Assembly: GCF_037893015.1 (NCBI RefSeq)
Contig: NC_133658.1
Location: forward strand, 145,567,982 to 145,631,981
Direction: 5' to 3'
From: Macrotis lagotis
Lineage: Eukaryota; Chordata; Mammalia; Peramelemorphia; Peramelidae
DNA: 64,000 nt
Below, piece by piece: positions 11,706 to 22,624 of this stretch (within the stretch, counting starts at the first letter, position 1; each line of letters starts with the position of its first letter). The notes under the pieces are model-generated. The model worked only from the letters and a program-made list of their open reading frames with translations. It was not told the origin of the DNA and did no database searches. A program made the translations under genes and the position numbers.

Positions 11706-11837
11706 TTTAGTTTTTTGCAAGGCAAATGGGGTTAAGTGGTTTGCCCAAGGCCACACAGCTAGGTAATTATTAAGTGTCTGAGACCGGATTTGAACTCCAG
11801 GGCCGGTGCTCTATCCACTGCGCCACCTAGCCGCCCC
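11706..11837 (-). mobile_element. tRNA-derived SINE, inverted, 15-bp TSD
   Basis: The exact duplication catatgccatctctt occurs at 11691-11705 and 11838-11852. A short internal deletion removes the 'ggtactcctgact' block. It lies about 210 bp from the RNF170 exon at 12045. Confidence 0.96.
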
Positions 11838-12044
11838 CATATGCCATCTCTTGAAATCTATATCCTACAGAATAGTAACAAGCTAAAGTTTTAAAGGAAA
11901 TCAGATGGGATCTAACTTTTAAGAAGTAAATTGTTAGTTTAGTCATAGACTCCTTTGAGTTTGCAGCAGCAGTGATAACAGATCAGCTCTCTAGCCTAGC
12001 CATTTCTATACATCAGATCACCTGTACAGTTGGACATTCATTAC

Positions 12045-12120
12045 CTGATCTGTCTGAAGTTGTTCCCGAAGCACCCGGATTAGCTCTTGATTATCAGGGT
12101 GAATGTTTTGCTCTGCATGT
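12045..12120 (-). CDS. RNF170: RNF170 second coding exon
   Basis: This 76-nt exon on the minus strand lies between acceptor ...atcaacAG and donor GTAATG. Its first base completes the Arg codon split by the phase-2 intron. The next 25 codons read [20 protein letters not shown] followed by LQTDQ, nearly identical to the human RNF170 linker between the first membrane span and the RING. It ends in phase 0. Seventy-six is not a multiple of three, so skipping this exon would shift the frame before the RING domain. SINEs of opposite orientation lie on both sides (11706-11837 and 12281-12433). The intron upstream of it is about 8.7 kb and the one downstream about 3.5 kb. Confidence 0.95.
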
Positions 12121-12280
12121 CTGTTGATAAGAATATAAAGTTCTATTAGTATAAATTATGACCAAAATTAATTTTTGCATACTTAAATTTATTTAAGAAC
12201 TGTGATGAAACTACAAAAATATACAGAATGGTATTTGATTTCAATACAACTCTAGGTTTAAGCAGTAAAGCATAGTACAG

Positions 12281-12433
12281 GGGTGGCTAGGTGGCGCAGT
12301 GGATAGAGCACCGGCCCTGGAGTCAGGAGGACCTGAGTTCAAATCCGGCCTCAGACACATAATAATTACCTAGCTGTGTGACCTTGGGCAAGCCACTTAA
12401 TCCCATTGCCTGGCAAAAAGAAAAAGAAAAAGA
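12281..12433 (+). mobile_element. tRNA-derived SINE with 9-bp TSD
   Basis: gggtggctaggtggcgcagtgg ... attgcctggcaaaaag. The duplication atagtacag occurs at 12272-12280 and 12434-12442. It lies 160 bp upstream (RNF170 sense) of exon 12045-12120. Confidence 0.95.
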
Positions 12434-12442
12434 ATAGTACAG

Positions 12443-13059
12443 CCTATTATTGTGATGAAGCCTTGTGCTATCAGTCATTTCAATGACATATTTCTGGTGC
12501 AATTGGCTGATGATAAAACTTAGAAGATAATGGGGGTCTTGGCACAAGCTAATAGAAGCATGAAATTTTGATATAGAAATAATCCTGAATAATATAAAGT
12601 ATAAAAGAATTATCTCATTGTGAAATTTTCTCAGTATAAAATTTGATTTATAAAAATGTACATGTTATTATGCATTTAAATACTTTTCATATCCAATTTA
12701 ACTGTTCTTCAGGTTCTCACTTAAAGATCAAAAAAAGATTAAAATTATATATTCCATAAGAAGGAAAATAATCATGGATTATTATTATAATTACATGAAC
12801 AAAATGAAATAATTTACTGGTTTGAAGTCAGGGAAAAGGAAATGAGAAGGCTTCATTTAGAGTTGAGGTTAATTTCATAAGACCAAGGTAAAATTCCTAA
12901 AATTAAAAGTTTTTGATAAAAATCCACGAGATTTCACTGTTGCTTCCCCATAGATAAGTCCATATATAATAGTGGTCAAAACATAAAATCAGAATTCTGA
13001 TTAGAACAGGGATACTGGAGAATTCTTCAGTTTTAAAAAAGGGAACTGTGACACATGTT
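12443..13059. other. RNF170 intron, nothing recognised
   Basis: AT-rich unique sequence, no motif or repeat identified. Confidence 0.4.
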
Positions 13060-13069
13060 GGCAATCATT

Positions 13070-13219
13070 TTTTTTTTTTTTTTGCAAGGCAAATGGGGTT
13101 GAGTGGCTTGCCTAAGACCACACATCTAGGTAATTATTAAGTGTCTGAGACTGGATTTGAACCCAGGTATTCCTGACTCCAGGGCCAGTGCTTTATCCAC
13201 TGTGCCACCTAGTCACCCT
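13070..13219 (-). mobile_element. tRNA-derived SINE, inverted, TSD ggcaatcattttt
   Basis: Complete inverted copy. The duplication ggcaatcattttt starts at 13060 and at 13220. Confidence 0.95.
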
Positions 13220-13329
13220 GGCAATCATTTTTTAAAAAGGCAAGCATAAAATCAATTCACTTTATTATAAACTCAAGATAAATAAGTGAAGACACTTCCT
13301 CTTTTAACCCTGTTGTTTTTATTTAAATC

Positions 13330-14590
13330 TTTTAAAACGCTGTCTACCATTTTCCCTGCAATCTGATTTCTTACCATATAATTCTACTTTCTACTGAAAG
13401 TTCTTTCTCTAAAGTTACAATGATCTCTTAATTGCCAAATCTAATGGCCTTTTCTTTATCTTCCTCCTTCTAGACACTTATAGTCTTTGACACCGTCAGT
13501 CATACTCTTTCTAGGTTTTTATGCAGTTCTCTCCTAGTTCTCTTACCTAACTGCTTCTTCTCAGACTCTTTTGCTGGTTCTTCATCCAGTTAACTGTGTA
13601 TATCTTTCCTGGGACTTCCTCTCTTGCTCCTCCTAATTCTCTTGGCAATCTCAAAAGTTATCATGGATTTAACTTTCATTCCCAGGCAGATGATGATTTG
13701 TCCAGCCTTAAATTCTCTCAACTCTATCAACTGCCTATTGTACACCTGATGTCATGCAGATGCCTTTAACTCAATATGGTCAAAAATTACCTCATTACCT
13801 TCCCCTACCCTCTTTCCACTCCAGTAGCACTTCCTAATTTCACTGTTGTTGAGGAGGGTACCATTATCCTCTCATTTACCCAGACTGGTCTCCTACTTAA
13901 CTGTCATTCTCAACATCTCACCCTCCCACCCATTACATACAATGCCAGTTTATTGATTCTCCCTTTGTAAAATCTCTTGTATTCACCCCACTTCCCTCCT
14001 CTGACATTACCACCACCCTGATACAGCATTCGTAACCCCAAGCCTGGAGTATTCCAATAGTTGGCTGGCTGGTTTCCCTGCCTCAAGTCTCAACCCCACC
14101 CCTACTCCCATCCCACATCCAACTCAGCCTTCAAAGCTCTTCCTAAAACCCAAATCTGACCATGCCCTCCCAACTTCAGTAGCTTTCTATTACCAGCAGG
14201 GTCCAGAAATTGTGTGGTTTTTTAAAATCTTCAAATCCAGATCTTTCCTGACTTTCCAGTCTTCTTTTGCCTTACCCCTTTCTCCTCTATACAATTTAGT
14301 CTCTTTGTTGTTCTTTATAATGGACACTCCAACTCTAGACTCTGGTAACTCCCTGTCCTTCAAGTCTTAGCTTAAGTCCCAAATACTGCAACAAGCCTAA
14401 CAAGCAGTTTCAGATTTCTTAATTTCAGTGTCTTCACTCTATAGATTATCTCTTGTTTGTACAAAACTGTATGTTGTCTCCCCATTAAATTCTGATCTCC
14501 TAGAGATTAGGGCTGTTTTGTGTGTGTGTGTGTACCCAGGGCTTAGCAATGTTTCACTTATAGGAGATACTTAATAAATGACTAAAATAG
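13330..14590 (+). mobile_element. L2 LINE, 3' portion
   Basis: Sense-oriented L2. 'gttacaatgatctcttaattgccaaatctaatggcc' and the following 'cacttatagtctttgacaccgtcag' match the L2 reverse-transcriptase 'AFDTVDH' region. The 3' end reads 'gattagggctgttttgtgtg...cccagggcttagcaatg...acttaataaatgact'. It has many stops. Confidence 0.8.
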
Positions 14591-15257
14591 ATTATTAAGT
14601 CTAGGAATAAGAATAGTGTTGGACTAAACTATGAAGGTTATAGATTACAAATTAGTGATAAAGATATAAAAATGTACCTACATATTTGTTTTCTTTAAAT
14701 CTTTATTCTATATATTTTTTAACAGTGTTAGGTAAAATTGCTTAAGGTATATCTGTTTTAATAAATAAATCTTTTTTATGTACATAGTTATTCTTAATTC
14801 ATATATCAGTAGTAAGTCTATTACATGAACCGAATGGCATAACTATCTAATATGAAGCTAGTTTATCAAAATTGCAAGTAAAATGCCTAGTGGAAAAATA
14901 AGAACTTTTGTGTCCTAGATGTACAAACTTGAACACAAAAGTAAAAACACAAAGCTTGATGGGACACAGATTACAAACATACAAAACTTTACCCCTTTTA
15001 TATATATTTTGCTTTATTTTTCAGTTCATCATTCCAGACAACTGAGATATTTTTGATTCTTGATTCTTCAATCTAAAATGTTAGATATCCATCACAGGTT
15101 TTAATATCTTCAACTTTGAAAATAATAACTATTCTATTTTCAAATACCAGATAAAAATGTTGATGACACAACAGTAAGCAGAGCTTCTAGCTCATGATGA
15201 CAAACTTGCTACTTGGTTAATATTAAACTCTCCATCAATACTCTTATGAGCTATCAG
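14591..15257. other. RNF170 intron, nothing recognised
   Basis: Unique AT-rich sequence with no recognised element. Confidence 0.45.

Positions 15258-15294
<37 letters not shown>
15258..15294 (+). repeat. (GATA)n microsatellite
   Basis: About nine GATA units. Confidence 0.95.
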
Positions 15295-15806
15295 TATCAC
15301 ATATAGTTTAAGCAGCTATGAATTCACTCAATGTTACCATCCAGCTCAAATTTCTCTTTCTTATCCACAATATGATGAGATACTCATCTGCAGCATTTCC
15401 CTCATCTACTATTCTAGATGCCATATAAAAAAAGAAAACAAAGGTAGTTTGTTTCCTTGTTCTCTTTTTTGTTAATAAAAAACTATTTTTTTCATTTAGT
15501 AAACAATTTTAAATGGTTCCAGTTTATAGGTACTGGAGGAAATACAGAGTTATAGTTTGGATAAGATTCTATTCTCCAAGATTACTTATTTTTTCTTATT
15601 ATTTAATTATAAAGTTTAAATTTATATTTTTATTTAATTTTAATTTTTTCCCACTCCATGTAAAGATAGTTTTCAACATTCATTTTTTTTGTAAGATTTT
15701 AAGTTCCACATTTTTTTTTCCCTAGTCCCCTTCTCTCCCCCTCCTCCCTTCCTTCACCAATCCCTGTGGCAGTGAGGAATATAGGATATAGAGTACAGGG
15801 TATACA

Positions 15807-16648
15807 TGATATATTGTTGAGTGGAATATTCCCTCTTAAGAGTTAATATTATTAGCAAAGTCCTCTCAGGGTTAAAAATCATTAAAACAAAGACAGACTA
15901 TTACCATTAGACTATTCTTAGAAGAGGGAGAGAGGCCTTGCATTCCCAGACACCTTCCCGATTCTGCTAGGGAGTGAAACAGTAGACTATTTCCAGAAAG
16001 ACCTTGCATTGATTTTGTTAGGAAGGGAAATAGTGGAATATTTCCAGAAAAGAGACCTTGCAGTCTTAGTTAGCCACCTATGTGATAACAGACTGAGAAG
16101 AATAGCTTGCCTTCTCTTGTTTGATAAGTGCTAAACTAAGAAGACCTTGCATACTCAGACATTATTTCATTTAACAGAAGTCATTAGAAATCTTCTGATA
16201 CCCTTGCCATCTGGATGGTGAGGTTAATATTTTATGAAAACCTTTTATTTTTCTCTTTGTTGCTGGGTAGATTTTTCCTGTAAAGATTGTAACTCTGAAA
16301 ACCTTAACCAAAGGGAGGGGGCAATCGTGCTAGGTCATACAGTCTTGCTTGACTGTCACCTTGGGGCAGCAACTTGATCTTCACTACCTTTGTGAGACTT
16401 GGGGGTGCCCTTTTCTCAAGAAAAACCAAAATAAACTTTCCTTTTTGCTCAAGAATTCTCTATATTTTTAGTATTTGCAAGGCAAATGGGGTTAAGTGAC
16501 TTGCCCAAGGCCACACAGCTAGGTAATTATTAAGTGTCTGAGGCTGGATTTGACTCAGGTATTCCTGACTCCAGGGCCAGTGCTCTATCTACTGCACCGC
16601 CTAACCACCCTGAAGTCTCTATATTTTTTAAGTAGATTTTTATCCCAC
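15807..16648 (+). mobile_element. Solo-LTR-like element inserted in L1
   Basis: The insert begins TGATATATTG and ends near CCCACA, and interrupts an L1. The string acagggtataca occurs exactly on both sides (15795-15806 and 16649-16660), a longer match than the 4-6 bp usual for retroviral insertion. It holds repeated accttgca motifs (15935, 16001, 16055, 16144) within two imperfect 50-60-bp direct repeats, as in a U3 enhancer, and an AATAAA signal at 16430. A SINE lies near its right end. No gag, pol or env sequence is present. Its family is not recognised. Confidence 0.6.
16470..16613 (-). mobile_element. tRNA-derived SINE, inverted, inside the LTR-like element
   Basis: gtatttgcaaggcaaatggggtt ... 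ctgcaccgcctaaccaccc, with the duplication tctctatattttt starting at 16457 and 16616. Confidence 0.93.
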
Positions 16649-17117
16649 ACAGGGTATACAAATTTCCATTATTAGTTGTGCTGTGGAAGAAAAATCAGAA
16701 CAAAAGGGAAAACACCATGAGAGAGAAAAAACACATAACAAAATTTTTAAAAGTGAAAATAGTATGCATTGGTCAGTATTTAGAGTCCATAGTTCTTTCT
16801 CTGGATGTAGATGGCATTTTCCATCATTAGTCTTTTAGAACTGTCATTTATCACTGTTGTGTTGCTGAGAAGAGCTAAGTCTATCATAGTCAATCATCAT
16901 ATAATATTACTGCAAAGATGTACAATGTTTTTCTGATCCTGCTGACTTCACTCAGGATCAGTTCATGTAAGTCTTTCCAGGTTTTTCTGAAATCAACTAG
17001 TGATTTCCTCTAGAATAACAGTATTCCATCATATTCATTTACCACAATTGGTTCAAACATTCCCCAACTGATGGGTATCCCCTCAATTTCCAAAGAGCTG
17101 CTTAAATTTACATTTAC

Positions 17118-17251
17118 TGTGTTTTTGTTTTTGTTTTTGCAAGTCAATGAAGTTAAGTAACTTGCCTGAGGTCACCCAGCTAGATGTCCGAAGCTGCATT
17201 TGAACCCAAGTCCTCTTGATTCCAGGACCAGTGCTCCACCTAGCTGCCCCC
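17118..17251 (-). mobile_element. Diverged tRNA-derived SINE with 14-bp TSD
   Basis: Older copy (gcaagtcaatgaagttaagtaac ... ccacctagctgcccc). The exact duplication taaatttacattta occurs at 17104-17117 and 17252-17265. Confidence 0.9.
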
Positions 17252-17394
17252 TAAATTTACATTTATTCCTAACAAAAAACTACCAAATAATGTAAGAAAT
17301 AAAATCATACATAAGACCAACCTAAGTATAAAGTTCTGTGTATGTATGTGTATGTATATGTAGCATCAAATAGGTACTTTTTAATATCATACTG

Positions 17395-17870
17395 GGGGGA
17401 AAAGATACTTCTGTTCCTGAGATTTTTAAGAGCTATTAGCAAAAAATGTATATTGTACAGCTCTTTTTTTTGTGGTAGTAAAGAACTAGAAACTGAGAGG
17501 ATGCACAGTAATTGGGTAATAACTTAAAAATGGTATATGAATTAACTTTGAAAGACATTAAGTAACGCTGATCAATACAATGATCCAATCACAATTCCAA
17601 AGGAATTATGAAATGTTATTCCCAACTTCTAGATAAAGAGCTGATACTCAATGCAGATTGTAAGCATATTTTCTTTTTCTTTCTTTCTTGTTTTTTTAGT
17701 GGAATAATGACATGGCTAATTCAAGAATTTGGTTTGTACATCCTATACTCATTTGCAAAAGGTTTTTTTTTTCTTGTTTCCTCAATGGATGGGGGTGGGG
17801 TAGAAATGGGGGATGAGAGGGAAAATGAGAGGAAGAGTTTTTTTAAAGTGCGCTGTGTTTACAAAGTGCC
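17395..17870 (+). mobile_element. Old L1 3' end
   Basis: The phrases 'tgtggtagtaaagaactagaaactgagaggatgc' and 'caatcacaattccaaagga' and the G-rich 3' UTR (ggatgggggtggggtag) follow the L1 ORF2 end and 3' UTR. Strongly diverged. Confidence 0.6.
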
Positions 17871-18121
17871 TCTATTAATATAAATGTTTTTAAATAGTTT
17901 TCATTGATGATTACACTTTTTCCTCCTAATAATAAACCACCCTTTATATTCATAATAAAGATTCTAGTGGACATAATGAATAATATTTTGAATATAATTT
18001 AATGGCATTTTGTTATAAATATTAAATCACAGGTGTTGGTCAAAAATTATTAATAATGTTGGTCTGGATTTTCTTATTCTGCATTATGTCAGGTCTAGAA
18101 ATAGAAATTATTGCTATATAG

Positions 18122-18667
18122 CCCTGTGGCAAAGAATTGGAAATCGAGTGAACGTCCATCAATTGGGGAATAGCTTAAACTGTGGTATATGTATGTGATG
18201 AAACACTATTGTTCTATTAGAAACCAGGAGGGATGGGAATTCAGGGAAACCTGGAAGGATTTGCATGAACTGATGCTGAGAGAGATGAGCAGAATCAGAA
18301 GAACACTGTATACTTTAACAGCAACATGGGGGTGATGTTCAGCCTTAATGGACTTGCTCATTCATCAGTGCAACAATCAGGCACAATTTTGGGGTAACTG
18401 CAACTGTATCCAGAGAAAGAATTGTGGACTTTTAACAAAGACTAAAGACTATTACCTTTAATTAAAAAAAAAAGTTATCTTATTATGTCATTTTGCTATC
18501 TATTTATTTTTCTTCCTTAAGGATATGATTTCTCTCTCATCACATTCAACTTAGATCAGTGTATACCACAGAAACAATGTAACAGACTGCCTTCTGTGGG
18601 GGGTGGGGGAGAGAAGCAAGATTAGGGGAAAAATTGTAAAATTCAAAATAAATAAATTTTTAAGAAA
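18122..18667 (+). mobile_element. 5'-truncated L1 with 18-bp TSD
   Basis: L1 ORF2 terminus (ggcaaagaattggaaatcgag ... ggatttgcatgaactgatgctgag) plus 3' UTR with a G-run. The exact duplication gaaattattgctatatag occurs at 18104-18121 and 18668-18685. It is little diverged, suggesting a relatively recent insertion. Confidence 0.92.
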
Positions 18668-18685
18668 GAAATTATTGCTATATAG

Positions 18686-19195
18686 TAAAAGTCAGATAGA
18701 ATTCCATCTTTTGTTGAATATAGTTTATGTAATATATCAATTATTCCTTTGATAGTGTGGGGGAATTAAATTGTGAATTAATTTAGTTCAAATGCCATTT
18801 GATATAGAAGCTCATTAATGGTCTGTGACATCTTCTGATACTGGTTTGTTTTCTATTGTGTTGATTTGATTATACTCAATTTTTATTTTTCCCTTAATTA
18901 CCTCTGATAAAACACTAAGCAATTTTCATGACTATACACATGAGAATTTCTGAAATTCTACCCTTTTCAACAACCAATCCCTCACTAGTGTTCTTTTATG
19001 CTCAGGACCTTTTTGGTTATATTTCTTTTGATTGTTTTTATCATTCTGCTCTCTCCTTTTTTTCAACACTTGGCAATGAACCAATAAAATAGCTATCAAT
19101 AAGTTAGCTCTTGAAAGTGGTGGCAGGAGCTGGGAAAAGGAAGAACAAAACCCAGAGGGGAAAGGATCCAAGGTGTTAACTATCTAAGAAACTTA
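18686..19195. other. RNF170 intron, nothing recognised
   Basis: Unique AT-rich sequence. The open frame at 18932-19171 (minus) has no known motif. Confidence 0.4.
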
Positions 19196-19460
19196 AGAAG
19201 GAGGAAGGAATAAGCATTTATATAGCAATTCCTATTTGCCAGACACTGTGTGAAGCACTTTACAAACACTATTTCACTTGACTTTCCAATAAGGCAGGTG
19301 CTCTTTTTATCTTCACTTGACAGCTGAGGAAATGGGAGTAAAATATATGTTAAATGACTTGTCCAAGGTCACCTAGCTAGTAGGCATCTGAGGATGGATT
19401 TCAACTCAGTTCTTCCTGACTCCTGGCTTAGCACTCCAGTCACCAGCTGCAATAGTTAGG
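19196..19460 (-). mobile_element. MIR/CORE-SINE-type element, reverse
   Basis: Typical pattern 'catttatatagcaattcctatttgccagacactgtg', 'cagctgaggaaatggg', 'gacttgtccaaggtcacctagctag', 'ggatttcaactcag'. Confidence 0.65.
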
Positions 19461-20110
19461 TCACAGGGGCATCACACCTGTTTATGAAAGGCTTTTTATT
19501 TGTAAAAGTTTTGTGGACTAGTTAAAAGTCTGCCATGGATTAGTTCTGGAAATCAAGAATCCAAGAAATGTCTGAATGTTTCCTTGACGCTTCTTAACAT
19601 TGTCCTAAGGTTATTGCCATGTCTATATATCTGTATTAGTACTTCCTTATAAAAAAAAATTAAAACAGTAGTATTCCTTAACCTCCTAAGAGAATAATCA
19701 TAAAAGCAGATAAAGAATTTATCAGATAAGTCTACTTTTAGCATAATGTGACTTCCAGAAGATAGCTGGAGAGTTAAATTTCCCCCATCTCTAATATATT
19801 TTATACCTTGATAAACAATTTTGTACTATCTTTAGGAAACCATCAAAAAAAAAAATCCATCATCTAAGCAGTTTCCTATGTATTCTTACAACAATGTTGT
19901 TACTATTTTTCTCCTTTTGTATTCTCTTCAGAATTCTCCACCCTAAAGCCTATGGATCATTCACATATTCTTGAAATATGTTGGTATCTCTAAAATTTCT
20001 AATAGCTCTGTTTGTTTCTATCACCTGAGGCTTCCAAAGAGATATTTTAATGATTTGAATGTGTGGCTGTGTCTCTTCCCCAATTAACTGGCTAAAAGAA
20101 AGGCAAATGG

Positions 20111-20119
20111 GGGGGGGAG

Positions 20120-20176
<57 letters not shown>
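20111..20176 (+). repeat. G-run followed by (GA)n microsatellite
   Basis: An eight-to-nine-base G run, then about 27 GA units. The 89-residue open frame across it is only the Arg-Glu translation of this repeat. Confidence 0.95.
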
Positions 20177-20179
<3 letters not shown>

Positions 20180-20439
20180 GTCTTTCTTTTCACATGGAAT
20201 CTTATATCCTATGGCAGGGTAGCCTTTTTTCACTGTACAAAAAATCTGAAGATACAACCTTAGAAAAACAGCCACAATTATTTTCTGGTATGACACATTC
20301 TTGTGCTTTAGGAACTCAAGAATTATAAGTGTTGTTTCTAAGTAATATAATCCTTAATCTTAATTTTGAATATGTTAGCATCATTTCTATCTCCCTCATC
20401 TATTCTCCTATGAAGCTATTTCAATAATGTTTATTTATT

Positions 20440-20570
20440 AGGTGTTGTGGCATGGAGGATAAAATGCTGGGTTAAGAGAAAGGAAGCTCTGGGTTCAAAT
20501 TCTGTCTCTGACATTAGTTCTCAGATCCAAGGCAAGGAAGGCATTTAATTGAGACCTATACTTAGGTACT
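20440..20570 (+). mobile_element. Old tRNA-derived SINE relic
   Basis: 'gtggcatggaggataaaatgctggg...ctctgggttcaaattctgtctctgacat' has tRNA-like A and B boxes but no recognisable tail. Confidence 0.45.
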
Positions 20571-20860
20571 GCCTAGATCTACTCATCATTTTTGTAAGAT
20601 TTGAAATATTTTGTTAAAAAATAACCATAGCCTTGAACATTAACATTTCACTTAAAATAAGACTGAATGTTTCAAATTATGTATTAAACAGTTCACAAGA
20701 AAAATATGTAGCAATATCAAGAATATAAGTAAAGATGTACCATAATTTTGACTGTGATTACTTGAATTTTACGTTTGATATTTAAACATTACCAGAAAGT
20801 TACAAACTTAATGGACCTTGAAAATATATAGTATTCAATCCTCCTCACCATTAGACTCAC

Positions 20861-21001
20861 CTTAAAAGTATATATATCAGTGTAGCTATGAAAGCAAAAC
20901 TGATCACAACTGCCACAAGGACTTGGTTGCTTACTCCTTCTATAATTGAATCATCCAGTTTCAAATTCTGAATTTCAGATTGCTGTTTGTCCATTCCAGT
21001 T
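20861..21001 (-). CDS. RNF170: RNF170 first coding exon (start codon exon)
   Basis: RNF170 is an ER-membrane RING E3 ubiquitin ligase known to act on activated IP3 receptors with the ERLIN1/2 complex. On the minus strand the exon follows an AG acceptor (21003-21002). It has seven bases of 5' leader, then ATG at 20994-20992 in a good context (G at -3 and +4), and ends before a GTGAGT donor (20860-20855). It encodes 44 codons plus two bases (phase 2). The peptide starts [10 protein letters not shown] and contains [19 protein letters not shown], closely matching the human N-terminus. Residues about 24-44 form a hydrophobic segment ([20 protein letters not shown]), the first membrane span. One acidic residue of the human DDDS run is missing. 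The presence of an acceptor implies at least one non-coding 5' exon upstream, probably in the CpG island near 36 kb. CDS within the exon: 20994 down to 20861. Confidence 0.95.
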
Positions 21002-21539
21002 CTAAATATGAAAACAAAAAAAGCCATAGATCAAGGAATGCTCTAAAATTGAAATGAGTTCATTAAAATAAGCAAGGCAACTTTTACTATGCTATTTTTT
21101 TAATATCAGTCTTATAATTTATAACTTAAGAAAGCATCATTAGTGTTTCAATGTGAACTTCTTCCTGAATTCCCTAGAATTGTCCAAAATTATCTTGCTA
21201 ACAATTACACTAACTTCTAGGGGATTTAAACAATTTATATTTTGGCTATTATTCCTAACTAGCATAAAGGAGGAGTTAGTTTTGCTTGTTATCTTCTGAT
21301 AAATGAAGAAACAAATATTAGCAAGTCAGTTCTAAACTAAAATCATTTCTTCTTTATATGTGAAATACTGACTCTCACTTTGTTCCAACAACCGTACCCC
21401 TTACTAAATCTGCCATTATTACTCTTTGAAGTAGAGAACAGTCTCAAAGAATTTCTCTCTCTCTCTTTCCACCCTCCGCCCTTCCAATGTCCAATATTCT
21501 TCTGGAAATCTCTCACTTAGTATTTCATTCTTCCCTACT
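21002..21539. other. RNF170 5' intron, nothing recognised
   Basis: Sequence just upstream of the start-codon exon. A pyrimidine-rich stretch lies near 21450. No exon seen. Confidence 0.4.
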
Positions 21540-21690
21540 CTTGGGGATGTGGAACAATGGAAGAGAGCACAGGTCTGGGAGCCAGAACACCTGGGTTTGA
21601 ATTCCATCTCTGATAATTTCTAACTATGTGGCCATGGATAAATTCCTGAGAACCCATCTTTAGAGTTATAATTCTCCAACTGTTTCTTTT
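21540..21690 (+). mobile_element. MIR-type CORE-SINE relic
   Basis: 'gtggaacaatggaagagagcacaggtctgggagccagaacacctgggtttgaattcc...actatgtggccatggataaattcc' follows the MIR order. Confidence 0.6.
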
Positions 21691-22189
21691 TTTTATATCA
21701 AAGTCAAAGAGTCTTCCAGTGCCCCAACACAGTAATTAGACAAATACAAAACATTGGTCTAGATAACAAACTAAAGGTAGAAAAAAATGAGAATGAACAT
21801 GTAAATCTTTGTGAGGCTCTGGTTCTACTTATCCTTTGGATTACAATGGTACATCTATTTGCAGCAAATCAATTGAAATCCATCAACAAACTAAGAATTC
21901 ATTATACAATCACTTTTGTTTTCAGAGTGAAGATTTATTCATACAACAAAAGGCAGTAGTCCTAAGTGGGAACTATAAGCATTTCAAATAGCATTTTGTC
22001 ATGCTGATTAACATGGCAAATATTCCAGGATTTTGTTTTTGTTTTCAAGGTCAGCACTAACCCCTTAGGACAGTACCTTCTACACAGTAGCCCTTAAGGT
22101 TTAATGAATGAAAGTAAAGGTTCCTTTTGTTTTTAAAACACTTAGGTCTTAAATTTACAGACCTTAAAGAAGAAAGTTAAATAATTGTA

Positions 22190-22345
22190 GTTGTTTGTCT
22201 TTCCATTATCTAAAGATATCAGAGATATCAAGACAAGCTCAGATTTAGACTTGAGGGAGGGCTTAGATTTAAGTAAGGGAGGTGCAAAGTCACCAACTTC
22301 ACTTTCTCCTCTCAGACCACCTGACTTCCATGGCCGACATGGATC
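22190..22345 (-). mobile_element. MAR1-type SINE relic, reverse
   Basis: 'gtgcaaagtcaccaacttcactttctcctctcagaccac' resembles the reverse MAR1 segment seen at 10830-10870. Only the middle is recognisable. Confidence 0.45.
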
Positions 22346-22574
22346 AGGACAACAGAAGATGAACCAAGGTGCAAAGGGAGAAATCAGCCTTTTTTAAGCT
22401 AGGGGCTTTAACAGATCTTAGCTTGACTGAGTTCGACCCATTCAGAGATGAAGGTCAGGGAAGAAAGGGGAAAAAAAGTGCCTCTTTAACCTAGTTTTGA
22501 AAAAAATAATCTGAGAGAGTCTTCACCCTCAGGTTCCTGGCCCAAACATTTATTATTTACATTCACCTAAATAA

Positions 22575-22624
22575 GATATATATATATATATACATATATA
22601 TGTATATATGTATATATATATAAT
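22575..22624 (+). repeat. (TA)n microsatellite
   Basis: TA dinucleotides interrupted by a few ACA/GTA steps. Confidence 0.9.

Larger units (their letters stand above)
15600..17103 (-). mobile_element. L1 3' end, reverse, split by an LTR-like insertion
   Basis: 15600-15806 is the antisense L1 3' UTR (cccactccatgtaaagatag...). 16661-17103 continues with the antisense ORF2 end ('gatgtagatggcattttccatc', 'gacttcactcaggatcagttcatg', 'cattccccaactgatgggta'). The two parts are separated by 15807-16648. Confidence 0.75.

Noticed and set aside
20059..20328. Arg-Glu repeat protein
   Set aside because: It is the translation of a (GA)n tract.
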